Part shown: one piece after another, positions 8,911 through 17,047 of the stretch
How positions within the stretch are numbered: position 1 is the first letter of the stretch
How the letters are laid out: every line of letters begins with the position of its first letter
Source: Bacillota bacterium
GTDB taxonomy: Bacteria; Bacillota; Clostridia; Oscillospirales; Acutalibacteraceae
Assembly: GCA_023416955.1 (NCBI GenBank)
Contig: JAEZGM010000021.1
Coordinates: forward strand, 1 to 64,000
DNA: 64,000 bases
Direction of reading: 5' to 3'
Made by a program: the position numbers and the translations under genes
Notes under the pieces: generated by a model
Seen by the model: the letters and a program-made list of their open reading frames with translations, nothing else
Database searches by the model: none
What the model was told of the DNA's origin: nothing

Positions 8911-9298
8911 AGATTATTGTAATTTAAGGCAACGTGTTGGATGGAATAATTGGTCTAAAGAACAGACAATTCGTGCCCTGAAAAATAGCTTATATGATAT
9001 TGTCGCAGTTGACGATGGTGTCATCGGTATGGGGAGGCTATTAGGTGACGGACTGTATTACATTATTGTGGATATAGTTGTAGCCCCAGAATATCAGGGT
9101 AAAAGTATAGGCAGCGAACTGATAAAAAGGATCTTGGATTATGCAGATAGCCAAACTCCCTCTGGTAGCCGAGCCAGCATTCAACTCATTGCAGAAAAAG
9201 GGAAAGAGGAATTTTATGAGAAGTTGGGTTTTAAAAAAATTCCTCATGAACATTGTGGTTCTGGCATGAGAAAGATCATCCATAAGGAAGCACATTAG
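8861..9298 (+). CDS. GNAT-family N-acetyltransferase
   Basis: About 145 residues with the GNAT acetyl-CoA motif VVAPEYQGKSIGSELIKRIL, followed by the FYEKLGFKKIP segment. It resembles small acetyltransferases often annotated as YitI- or PaiA-like. The open frame reaches back to 8819, but GTG at 8861, with AAGGAG about 10 bases upstream, is a better start. The gene overlaps the end of the MBL-fold gene, which suggests translational coupling in the XRE-cupin operon. Substrate unknown. Confidence 0.75.
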   Translation: MKEKVKISYIENSLQYEDYCNLRQRVGWNNWSKEQTIRALKNSLYDIVAVDDGVIGMGRLLGDGLYYIIVDIVVAPEYQGKSIGSELIKRILDYADSQTPSGSRASIQLIAEKGKEEFYEKLGFKKIPHEHCGSGMRKIIHKEAH

Positions 9299-9367
9299 GT
9301 TAAGGCAACTTTCCAGCCAAATCCGATATTCGTTACTGTAACGTATAAATTATAGGGAGGTGTTCGC

Positions 9368-10132
9368 TTGACGAACCAGGAAATTCTAAGGATGGCAATG
9401 CAGCAGTCAGCAATAGACGCAAATTGCCGTGCGGAAGATTTTTGCCAAAGCCAAAATAAAATTGTCCTATCCACTGATCATCCGAACGCCAGAAAATACT
9501 TAACCTTGCCCTTTTACTGCAATTTGATTTCTTACGGCAACAACATCGTTGCATCCGTAAACGAAGAAATGCACTATTTTAATGAGTGGGATCCTGAGGG
9601 ATTAATTGAATGTGGCACACCACCGGATGCGTATAGCGGGGAAATTGAGGACATCTGTGATTTAATAGATGAAACTACAACAACTGGAGAATTGGCAGAA
9701 ACAATTTCCTCAAAAGTTATAAAAATCTGGTCTACTGATTATTTAAAACATGGAACTGACATTATGCGTATTGCGAGAAAGGTTGATTCTTTTATGAATA
9801 ATATTGATCCCGATACCTTTTCAGGATGGTTGCCATATGAAGATGGGAAAACGATTAGCACGCAAGGCAGTGAAAACGGAATAATCATAAAAGATGATGA
9901 ACATGACAAAGGTTCTCGCATAATGCTTGAGCAGGGCTGCGGCAATATTCCTTATGCAATTACATGTGGCATCTATGGCTTGATGTGCCATACTACATAT
10001 GCTTCAAATTATGAAGAGGCCGAAAAAAAATACGAAAACATGAAAAATGATTTGCAAGTTGCGCTGGAAAAATACCATGATAATCAAGATGCATTAATTG
10101 ATTGGATAGATGAGTTTACAACAAAATATTAA
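9368..10132 (+). CDS. Chimeric ORF: GNAT-like N-terminus fused to DUF1871-like and unknown segments
   Basis: A 254-residue frame that seems assembled from unrelated parts. Residues 1-62 (QEILRMAMQQSAIDANC through SYGNNIVASV) look like the N-terminal part of a clostridial GNAT acetyltransferase family, but the acetyl-CoA-binding half is missing. Residues about 66-120 (FNEWDPEGLIECGTPPDAY onward) resemble DUF1871. The last 130 residues contain NIPYAITCGIYGLMCHTTYA and a coiled C-terminus that I do not recognise. It begins with TTG after GGGAGG. An in-frame deletion joining two genes would explain it. Family matches are from memory. Confidence 0.55.
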   Translation: MTNQEILRMAMQQSAIDANCRAEDFCQSQNKIVLSTDHPNARKYLTLPFYCNLISYGNNIVASVNEEMHYFNEWDPEGLIECGTPPDAYSGEIEDICDLIDETTTTGELAETISSKVIKIWSTDYLKHGTDIMRIARKVDSFMNNIDPDTFSGWLPYEDGKTISTQGSENGIIIKDDEHDKGSRIMLEQGCGNIPYAITCGIYGLMCHTTYASNYEEAEKKYENMKNDLQVALEKYHDNQDALIDWIDEFTTKY

Positions 10133-10147
10133 GTATTTGGTGGTAAT

Positions 10148-10760
10148 ATGAATACACTCATTAATTCTCCAGTTGGAGATATTATCAGTTTTGTAGAAAT
10201 AAATGGCATAACGTATTACGCTGAATTCTCTTGTGAAAATCAGTGGCAGACAAAGGATTATGAACTGCTATGTCATGTTGAACAATGCAATAATGATTTT
10301 GATAATAACCGTCATGTGAATGGTCGTTATAAAATTGTATGGAAAATATCTGCTGAAGATGATATTGGAGAAATTAAACTGACTTGCAGGCTGAATACAA
10401 ATTTGAATGTTGATATTGATAATGACAATGATGAATGCAAGAGTGCCCGTTATATTACATATGAAGGAACACATCTTTGTATTGCTGACGAGGGCGACGA
10501 TGGGTTACTTCGTCGTGCTTAAAATGCTGCCTGAAAGATTGGTTCCTTGGTTTGAATTAAAATACGCACATGGTGGATATGTTGTGAATTCAATTGCGGT
10601 AACGGATGATGAACTTGGAGAAGAAGCATATCTGCCCTCTCTTAAAAAGGATGAGGTTGCTGAAATAAAGTATACTATAGCGTGGAAAAACAATATAAAT
10701 ACGGATTGGTATGCAGATGTTTCCCTTGGAAGCGAAGCATACGATTTTAATCCTAGATGA
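10148..10760 (+). pseudogene. Frameshifted hypothetical gene
   Basis: The first frame runs from ATG 10148 to a stop at 10522 (124 residues). The frame one base later continues to 10760 with a sequence of similar character (LPERLVPWFELKYAHGGYVV). Removing one G from the GGG at 10502-10504 joins them into about 203 residues through ADEGDDGYFVVLKML. The protein is acidic, beta-rich, without signal or membrane segment, and not recognised. It follows the chimeric ORF by 15 bases with a GGTGG site. It could be an inactivated gene or a sequencing error in a short homopolymer. Confidence 0.65.
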
Positions 10761-10846
10761 TCTTGTGCCTACCTTAACCGGTGGGTACTTTTGTAATGGT
10801 CAAGCATTTTTGTAACACAACTGTAGCAATATTTTTATAGCAAAAA

Positions 10847-11002
10847 TTGCTTGAAAAAGAATGCTGCATACGCATTTTAGGAGAACGCTCTGTACTTTCG
10901 TACGAAGTGCCGGAAGATATCGAACCTTCAGAAGATTTTCTCTCAAGGATGCAGGAACTATTTGACGAAGCCAAGAAAAGAGAGAAAGGAGAAAAAATCT
11001 AA
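10847..11002 (+). pseudogene. Short ORF remnant
   Basis: A 51-codon frame from a possible TTG to TAA encoding an acidic, amphipathic end, including YEVPEDIEPSEDFLSRMQEL and a charged KKREKGEK tail. It reads like the C-terminus of a longer protein. There is an in-frame stop just upstream and no ribosome binding site. I do not recognise the family. It supports the view that 9.4-11.2 kb is decayed accessory DNA. Confidence 0.35.
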
Positions 11003-11168
11003 AACACCTGGTAAAGGTTACCGCTTCTTTTATCCTTGTGCTTTCGGTAACTGATGGGTCTTCGAGTAAATATGAAAGCATGGCTAGAACGCTGCAACCG
11101 TATGATGTACTATAGTACATATCAAAGACTTTGGTATGCACTCAACATTCCGTTGTGAATGAAGCACC

Positions 11169-11364
11169 AGAGCGTGTATGCTAATTCCAAAGCCCAGTCT
11201 ATTTCAAGGCCTTATATAAATAAGGCCTTGTGGAAAGGGTCCTTCGGCGTCGAAAATGCTCCGAATACGGAATATATTTTAGGCAAGTATTCGTGCGTTT
11301 TTTTCTTGGAGTTCCTCCTTTTCAGTGACATATCCGTCGCTTTTCCGGTTTGCGTATACGCTCT
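11169..11364. repeat. Palindromic element, AGAGCGTGTATGC family, long copy
   Basis: A 196-bp element with terminal inverted repeats AGAGCGTGTATGC (11169-11181) and GCGTATACGCTCT (11352-11364; 11 of 13 match). An internal perfect hairpin has arms CAAGGCCTTAT (11205-11215) and ATAAGGCCTTG (11220-11230). The right end, including ATATCCGTCGCTTTTCCG and a following GGAGAGCCGGTT, is shared with the short copy at 63623-63681. It looks like a non-autonomous mobile element or a repeated structured RNA module. Confidence 0.6.
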
Positions 11365-11422
11365 GGCGCGGCAAAGGAGAGCCGGTTTGAGCATCTGAGA
11401 TTTACAAATGATATATTGTTTT

Positions 11423-12283
11423 CTAATTCTCTGAAAACATAGGCAGATAGAGAGACACATTTTCTTTTTTCATTGCGACGGAAATCTCGCGATAAATTGG
11501 AATTCGGCTGATTTCCCGAACGGCGATGGATGGATCCTGAATTCCCTTTGCCACAATCGACGGCAGAAGGGTGATTCCGTCTCCACGGCTCACATAACTC
11601 AGGAGCGACTCCGTCAAATCCAGTTCAAGAACAATATGCGGTGTAACTTTCATACGGTTACACTCCCTGCGTATGGATGCGCGAATGGTACATGGATCTT
11701 TATAGAGCACCAGCTTTTCATGGTTGACAATGTCCAGAAAACTGATGTCTTTTTGATGGTACAGCGGATGGGTCACCGGAAAAACAGCATAAAGCGGCTC
11801 CGTCATCAGCGGGATCACGGCAAGATTCTGCTGCGGCTCCGCGTTGGAAAGCAGTGCTATGTCGAGTTTTCCGCCTTCAATTCCCTCCACCAGTTCCCGG
11901 TTGGAACGGCAGGTATTGACGATTACTTCGTTTCGCCCGTCCGCTTTCAGCTTTTCCATGTAACGGGGGAGAAAATAGGTCACAAGGTTGCCAAGTCCGC
12001 CGATGCGCAGCTGATGCACTTCGTCAAAATGCCTGACCTTATCCACGGCGCGATCAAACTCATCCAGTATTTCACCCATCTGCTCATAAAAAAGCCTTCC
12101 TGACGAGGTCAGCTCTATACCGTCGTAGCTTCGGGTAAGCAGCTCGTGGCCGACTTCCTTTTCAAGCTGCCGGAGCTGCTTGGAAAGTGAAGGCTGCGAG
12201 ACGTATAGACGTTCCGATGCTTTATTCAGACTGCCGCAGCGGACAATTTCCAAAAAATATCGTATTTGTTCAAGACTGATCAT
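11423..12283 (-). CDS. LysR-family transcriptional regulator
   Basis: A 286-residue LysR-type regulator. The N-terminal winged helix (SLEQIRYFLEIVRCGSLNKA, then SQPSLSKQLRQLEKEVG) covers residues 3-60, and a two-lobed effector-binding domain follows from about 90. It is divergent from the flavin reductase gene with a 246-bp shared upstream region, the usual layout when a LysR protein controls the neighbouring operon. The effector is unknown. ATG follows AAAGGAACGG. Confidence 0.9.
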   Translation of the reverse strand: MISLEQIRYFLEIVRCGSLNKASERLYVSQPSLSKQLRQLEKEVGHELLTRSYDGIELTSSGRLFYEQMGEILDEFDRAVDKVRHFDEVHQLRIGGLGNLVTYFLPRYMEKLKADGRNEVIVNTCRSNRELVEGIEGGKLDIALLSNAEPQQNLAVIPLMTEPLYAVFPVTHPLYHQKDISFLDIVNHEKLVLYKDPCTIRASIRRECNRMKVTPHIVLELDLTESLLSYVSRGDGITLLPSIVAKGIQDPSIAVREISRIPIYREISVAMKKENVSLYLPMFSEN

Positions 12284-12383
12284 TTCCGTTCCTTTCGCAT
12301 GTTATGCGTTTAGGCTATACCCTGTATGCACAACAGCAATTAGACAAACCATGAAAATGGTTCTATTATATAAGCAAATATAT

Positions 12384-12411
12384 TTGACCTGTTCAATTTA
12401 TTGATTATTAT
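12384..12411 (+). promoter_or_regulatory. Promoter for flavin reductase/SDR operon
   Basis: TTGACC (12384-12389), 16 bases, TATTAT (12406-12411) in the LysR/flavin-reductase divergent region. The start codon is 118 bases downstream, leaving a leader in which I see no strong hairpin. Confidence 0.5.
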
Positions 12412-12529
12412 AGAAACAAAGCATGGCTTAGCAAATATTCATTACTATTTTGAATCGAAAATGCATACCATATCGTTATTGTAAATCAGTCTATCATAAA
12501 GGGAACAGAATTTAAAGGGGGATTATACC

Positions 12530-13066
12530 ATGAAAAAAGAAATCGAAGTATTTGATTATGCCGGCGATATTTTGAGGTCACTCAACACAGGCGCCTTGCT
12601 GACTACAAAAGCAGGAGAAAAGATCAATTCCATGACCATTGGGTGGGGCACGCTCGGAATCGTGTGGGGCAAACCGATCTTTATCGCTTTTGTAAGAGAA
12701 AATCGCTTTACCAGACATCAGCTGGAAAACAAACCGGAATTTACAGTTAATATCCCATATGGGGCATTCAACAAAAAAATATTAGGAATCTGTGGGACGA
12801 AATCAGGGCGTGATACGAATAAAATCGAAGAACTCCATTTAACACTTGAAACGCCGAATACGGTTTCTGTTCCTGCTATTAAGGAGCTACCTTTGACGCT
12901 TGAGTGCAGGGCTCTGTACGGACAAAAACAGGATGAACATGAAATTCCGGAAGAAATCAAGAAGACATTTTATCCACAGGATGTAGACAGTTTTTTCCAC
13001 GGTGAGAATAAGGATTTTCATATCGCTTTTTACGGGGAAATTGTCAGTGCATACATTATAGAATGA
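12530..13066 (+). CDS. Flavin reductase family protein (FMN-binding split barrel)
   Basis: A 178-residue protein of the flavoredoxin/flavin reductase family that binds FMN in a split-barrel fold. Diagnostic stretches are NSMTIGWGTLGIVWGKPIF near residue 32 and ENRFTRHQLENKPEFTVNIP near 55, with CGTKSGRDTNKIEEL near 85. Members in anaerobes reduce flavins or act as flavoredoxin-like electron carriers. It precedes two short-chain dehydrogenases and is divergent from a LysR gene, suggesting a small redox operon. ATG has AAAGGGGG upstream. Confidence 0.85.
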   Translation: MKKEIEVFDYAGDILRSLNTGALLTTKAGEKINSMTIGWGTLGIVWGKPIFIAFVRENRFTRHQLENKPEFTVNIPYGAFNKKILGICGTKSGRDTNKIEELHLTLETPNTVSVPAIKELPLTLECRALYGQKQDEHEIPEEIKKTFYPQDVDSFFHGENKDFHIAFYGEIVSAYIIE

Positions 13067-13117
13067 AAGTTTTCTATGTGATACGAAATGCCATTTGGCA
13101 TATGAAAGGAGTTCAAA

Positions 13118-13837
13118 ATGAAAGAACAACTTAACAAACAAAAAATTCTGGTGATAGGCGGGTCGAAGTATCTGGGTCTGGCGATCGCGCGGCGGGCAAG
13201 CGAAGCTGGGGCAGAAGTAGTCATAGGCGCACGCAATCTTGAACAGGCTACTCAGGCAGCCGCACAGCTTTCAGGGGCGAGTGCAATCTATATTGATATT
13301 ACAGAGGAAAGCACAATTGCCGCCGCAGCATCCAAGTTAGGACACGTTGATCATGTGGTAATAACCGCGTCCGCCCACCACAACGTGCCGGTCAAAGACC
13401 TGGAACATGATAAAATCGTCACTGCATTTGAGGCAAAAGTGATCGGCCCCATGCTGTTGGCAAAGCACTTTGCTCCGATTCTGTCTCCGACCGGCTCGAT
13501 TCTTCTATTTTCCGGCGTGGCTGCGTGGAAACCGTCCCCCGGATATTCGGTGATGGGAGTGACCAACGGAGCGGTTTCGTTCCTGGCTTCCCATCTGGCA
13601 AAGGAGCTCGCACCTATTCGTGTGAATGCCATTTCCCCGGGCATCACGGATTCCGGTACTTGGAACTCACTTGGGGATCAAGTCAAAAAAGAGTTTCTGG
13701 AGGGAATTTCGGAATCCAGCTTAGTCGGGCGGCCCGGTACAGCCGATGATATCGCGGATACCGCTATATGGCTGCTTGGTGCCGGAAATGTTTCCGGCGA
13801 AACCATCCATGTGGAAGGAGGCGCAAGGCACACATGA
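13118..13837 (+). CDS. SDR-family oxidoreductase of the subgroup lacking YxxxK
   Basis: A 239-residue short-chain dehydrogenase fold. The cofactor motif is ILVIGGSKYLGLAIA with a following ARN that favours NADP. The strand IRVNAISPGITDSGTW is also typical. The classical catalytic YxxxK is absent: Tyr143 is present but position 147 is Gly (YSVMGVTNGA). Other SDR proteins with this GVTNGA/AAINGA pattern exist, so this is a subgroup rather than damage; whether it catalyses a reduction is uncertain. ATG follows AGGAG. Its stop overlaps the next gene's start as ATGA. Confidence 0.8.
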   Translation: MKEQLNKQKILVIGGSKYLGLAIARRASEAGAEVVIGARNLEQATQAAAQLSGASAIYIDITEESTIAAAASKLGHVDHVVITASAHHNVPVKDLEHDKIVTAFEAKVIGPMLLAKHFAPILSPTGSILLFSGVAAWKPSPGYSVMGVTNGAVSFLASHLAKELAPIRVNAISPGITDSGTWNSLGDQVKKEFLEGISESSLVGRPGTADDIADTAIWLLGAGNVSGETIHVEGGARHT

Positions 13838-14610
13838 CGAAAAATTCTTATCCGTTTGATCAAAAGGTTGTACTGGTAACCGGAGGCGGCAGCGGCATGG
13901 GCCGAGCCATTGCACAAGCGTTTTTAGACAATCACGCCACTGTTGCCATCGTCGGGCGGCGTCTGGATGCGCTGCAGGAAACGTTGGCCCCTTATCCGAA
14001 AGAGCGAGCACTTGCGATTGAAAAAGATATTTCCGAGCCGCAGGCAGCTGCACAAATTGTCGCTGCGGTGTTGGAGCATTTTGGCCGCTTAGATGTCGTG
14101 GTTAGCAACGCCGGCGTTTATGAGGGCGGAGATATTGTGAATCTGGACAGAAAGAATTGGGAGCAGATGCGGTCGATTAATCTCGATGCGTTTCTCTATC
14201 TTGCTCAAGCCTCCTATCCGGCATTACAGGAGACGCGCGGCACGCTGATCGCAACCTCGTCGGTATCCGGATTGAACGGAGACTGGAGACAAGCTGCTTA
14301 CAACGCCACTAAACACGCTGTTAATGGCCTTGTCCGTTCCCTAGCGTTGGATTGGGGCGAGAAAGGCGTTCGCGTGAACGCCATTGCTCCGGCCTTTACC
14401 CTAACCGATATGACTGCGGGCATGGCAGGTTCACCGGAACAGCTCGCTCCGTTTGTGAACCGGATTCCTCTGGGACGTCCGGGGCAGCCAGAAGATGTAG
14501 CTCCAGCTGTGTTGTTTTTGGCCTCTCCTGACGCCGCCTACATTACGGGCGTTGTGTTACCCGTTGACGGAGGCACCAGTGCTTCTACCGGTCAGCCGCA
14601 TGTAGTGTGA
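13834..14610 (+). CDS. Classical short-chain dehydrogenase/reductase
   Basis: A 258-residue classical SDR. It has the Rossmann motif LVTGGGSGMGRAIA near residue 14, NAGVYEG (the NNAG element), catalytic Ser in ATSSVSG, and Tyr156-x3-Lys160 in YNATK. The C-terminal ITGVVLPVDGG is typical of NAD(P)-dependent dehydrogenases of the FabG/glucose-dehydrogenase group. The start is the ATG overlapping the previous stop, with GGAAGGAGG at 13813-13821. The substrate is unknown; co-expression with the atypical SDR and flavin reductase suggests a shared pathway. Confidence 0.88.
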   Translation: MTKNSYPFDQKVVLVTGGGSGMGRAIAQAFLDNHATVAIVGRRLDALQETLAPYPKERALAIEKDISEPQAAAQIVAAVLEHFGRLDVVVSNAGVYEGGDIVNLDRKNWEQMRSINLDAFLYLAQASYPALQETRGTLIATSSVSGLNGDWRQAAYNATKHAVNGLVRSLALDWGEKGVRVNAIAPAFTLTDMTAGMAGSPEQLAPFVNRIPLGRPGQPEDVAPAVLFLASPDAAYITGVVLPVDGGTSASTGQPHVV

Positions 14611-14738
14611 GTAGACGGGAATTCTTTTCTTAGTAATAACAATAGAATTTTGCGGTGGCGCTGCCGGAAGATAGAACATACTGAGATGTGCAGGAAAAAA
14701 AGAGCGCCAAGAGAAATACGCATTCAAAAACTGTGAAA

Positions 14739-14790
14739 CAAAGCCGGAATATCGCCTTGGATTGGCAATATTCCGGCTTTGCTGTTTGTT
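14739..14790 (+). terminator. Hairpin terminator of the flavin reductase/SDR operon
   Basis: Perfect 14-bp arms CAAAGCCGGAATAT (14739-14752) and ATATTCCGGCTTTG (14768-14781) with a 15-base loop, followed by a T-rich CTGTTTGTTT. It lies 129 bases after the last SDR stop. Confidence 0.65.
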
Positions 14791-15007
14791 TCGCGGGAAG
14801 GGATGAGAAAACAATTTCCGGATGTACAAAGAGTACATTGATCTATATATGAGTAAGTAACAAACCTTTTGCAAGTGCCAGCCGTACCGCGCCTGCAGGC
14901 ATAGCCAGAAAAGCAGGGCCCTACCCACATGCGATGCTCCCGACATACACCTGAGGACTATTCTTGTGATATGTGCAGAAAGAGAATCTCCACTCAACTG
15001 CCTGCTG

Positions 15008-15952
15008 CTATATGCTTTTATAGCCTATTTTCATAATGATATTTTGCGGGTAATCTCCGAATTTCTCACCAAATATATTAATCCCGCCAATATTTTTACT
15101 TGTATCTTTTACACCGATCCGCATCGTAATATAATTCTCTTTTTGAATAATAAGCTGAGAAAGACATACATCAGAAAGTGGTTCCTGATTTAATAAGGTT
15201 CCTTTATTATCGGTTACCATCCATTCTGTCAATATGCCATATTGTGTGCTTCCCTCCATCCATGTTGAAGGAGTTAATTTCCCATTACGGTCTCCGAAAT
15301 CACCGGGACTTGTCCAGGTACCAATTTCCACTCCGTTAACCCACATTGTAATATCTGATTTCCACACATTATTGAAACCGGGAGCTTCGGAACAAATTTC
15401 CAGGCTGAATGAGAGATACTCTGGGTCTAAATGAAGAGAGTCGTATACGGGGATACGGTATTCTACATAACCCTTTCGAAACCATAATAATTGAGCTTCT
15501 ACGCGCTTGGGGTTTAGAAAATAATTGGTATCATCGAAAGGGGAATCATCGATTGCAGTACCGTCATCTTTTAGTATCGCCATTCCGCATGACGGCGCGA
15601 CTTTAAAGTCCATGTAATTGCCGATTGGGATACTTATTTCATATTTTTTCGAGTCTTTGGGGATTATTACACCCATTCCCAGATGAATCAGCACATCCAG
15701 ATAAACGGAGGAGCAGAGCTTTTTAGATCCGTTTTTGGCGGGAGCAAGCTCAGTCAAAATAAGTCCTGCCTCCTCCAATATTTTCACATTCGCCGATATG
15801 GTAGATAGGGGGTAGCTAAGCTTTTTAGCGAGTTCCAAACAACTTAAAGTATCATGTTCCAATAGGGATAAAATCTGTAATCGCAATTCGGTTGAAAGAG
15901 CATGACAGATTTTGGCGAGAATTTTTGGGTCCTGGATTGAAAGTTGAAGCAT
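15008..15952 (-). CDS. ArsR-type HTH regulator with large C-terminal ligand-like domain
   Basis: A 314-residue protein. Residues about 8-75 form an ArsR-like winged helix (ILAKICHALSTELRLQILSL, then CLELAKKLSYPLSTISANVK). The remaining 240 residues are an all-beta region with many aromatic residues (LLWFRKGYVEYRIPVYDS, MWVNGVEIGTWTSPGDFG). This is unlike metal-sensing ArsR proteins, which are only about 100 residues. The C-terminal part looks like a carbohydrate-recognition or jelly-roll domain, and the gene sits next to a sugar importer, so I infer a sugar-responsive regulator. It lies downstream of and co-directional with the importer genes. Confidence 0.7.
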   Translation of the reverse strand: MLQLSIQDPKILAKICHALSTELRLQILSLLEHDTLSCLELAKKLSYPLSTISANVKILEEAGLILTELAPAKNGSKKLCSSVYLDVLIHLGMGVIIPKDSKKYEISIPIGNYMDFKVAPSCGMAILKDDGTAIDDSPFDDTNYFLNPKRVEAQLLWFRKGYVEYRIPVYDSLHLDPEYLSFSLEICSEAPGFNNVWKSDITMWVNGVEIGTWTSPGDFGDRNGKLTPSTWMEGSTQYGILTEWMVTDNKGTLLNQEPLSDVCLSQLIIQKENYITMRIGVKDTSKNIGGINIFGEKFGDYPQNIIMKIGYKSI

Positions 15953-16177
15953 AGCGACCTTATCCCCCTGTTCCTATTTCTTTGAATTTATTTTTATTAT
16001 AACATAGATTCAACTTGTGGGATAAACAGAATATTAAAATCACATAAAATAAGTATGGTCGTAAAAAACGGGAAAGAGGTAGACCGATCCCGCGACATCT
16101 AGCGGGAAAGCGCCGAATATATCGAATCATAGGGCTATCCATGGGTTTCAGAAAATTTACGCAACCATACACTTTTT

Positions 16178-17047
16178 TTATTTGATTGCTCCGTCTGTGA
16201 CTCCCTTGACTATATATTTTTGACAACTGAGATAAAAGATGATAATTGGGATAATACATAGAATCAAACCGGCGGATGCAAGATCCCAGCGCTTTGAAAA
16301 CTGACCGAAAAATAAATAGGTTTTGAGCGGAAGTGTTTGCCAACCAGGTTTGTTAATAATTAGCGATGGCAGTAAGTAATCGTTCCAGATCCACATTACG
16401 TTAAGAATTTCCACAGTAATCAAGATTGTTTTCATCAAAGGGAAAACAATAATAAAAAACAGCTGAAGCGCATTGCAGCCATCTATAGTGGCAGCCTCCT
16501 CCAATTCCTCCGGTATGTTCTTGATGAATCCGTGGAACAGGACAATAGACATACTTGTGCCAAACCCCATATACATAACAACCAGGCCTATACGATTGAT
16601 CAGGTACAATTGCTTTCCCAAGGTGACCAGCGGAAGCATCACACACTGGAATGGAATAAGCATGGACACTGCAAATATAAGGAAGATGATTTTGCTTGAT
16701 TTTGTTTTATAACGCACGAGTACCCATGCTGCCATGCTGGAGATGAGCAGAATCAACGCGGTGGAAATTATCGTGATAATGAAGGAATTTGAGAACGACT
16801 GTAAGTAGTCAAGAGATTTATACGCATTTACATAATTTTTTGATGTAAAGGTAGCGGCATCGGGCAAACCCAGGATATTCAGAAAGATACCCTTCTGGCT
16901 TTTAAAGGAATTCAGCGCCAAAATGATGATTGGAAATAAAAAAAGCAGGCCAAGCATGGCTCCAATGAGGAACATAAGTGCCTGTTTAGCAGCAGCGGTA
17001 CGATGAAGGCTGACTCTGGGATGTTTAGCAAGACGAACTGTTTCCAT
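16178..17047 (-). CDS. Carbohydrate ABC transporter permease, MalG-type
   Basis: A 289-residue inner-membrane permease with six predicted membrane segments. The EAA loop appears as EELEEAATIDGCNALQLFF near residue 188, where the ATPase would dock. An N-terminal basic tail and the NSFKSQKGIF region are typical of MalG/LacG-like CUT1 permeases. Its ATG overlaps the stop of the upstream permease gene by one base (TAATG), so the two are translationally coupled. No ATPase gene is nearby. Confidence 0.92.
   Translation of the reverse strand: METVRLAKHPRVSLHRTAAAKQALMFLIGAMLGLLFLFPIIILALNSFKSQKGIFLNILGLPDAATFTSKNYVNAYKSLDYLQSFSNSFIITIISTALILLISSMAAWVLVRYKTKSSKIIFLIFAVSMLIPFQCVMLPLVTLGKQLYLINRIGLVVMYMGFGTSMSIVLFHGFIKNIPEELEEAATIDGCNALQLFFIIVFPLMKTILITVEILNVMWIWNDYLLPSLIINKPGWQTLPLKTYLFFGQFSKRWDLASAGLILCIIPIIIFYLSCQKYIVKGVTDGAIK

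Larger units (their letters stand above)
10761..11422. other. Decayed non-coding stretch with palindromic element
   Basis: No intact gene is visible. The stretch holds the ORF remnant at 10847-11002 and the palindromic element at 11169-11364. Overlapping open frames on both strands lack ribosome binding sites and recognisable domains. Confidence 0.5.

Noticed and set aside
11159..11398. 79-codon frame over the palindromic element
   Set aside because: It is read through the inverted repeats and hairpin, and has no ribosome binding site.
16206..16216. Third TAGTCAG-type repeat end
   Set aside because: TGACTATATA here is within the coding sequence of the permease, with no matching second arm; a chance match.
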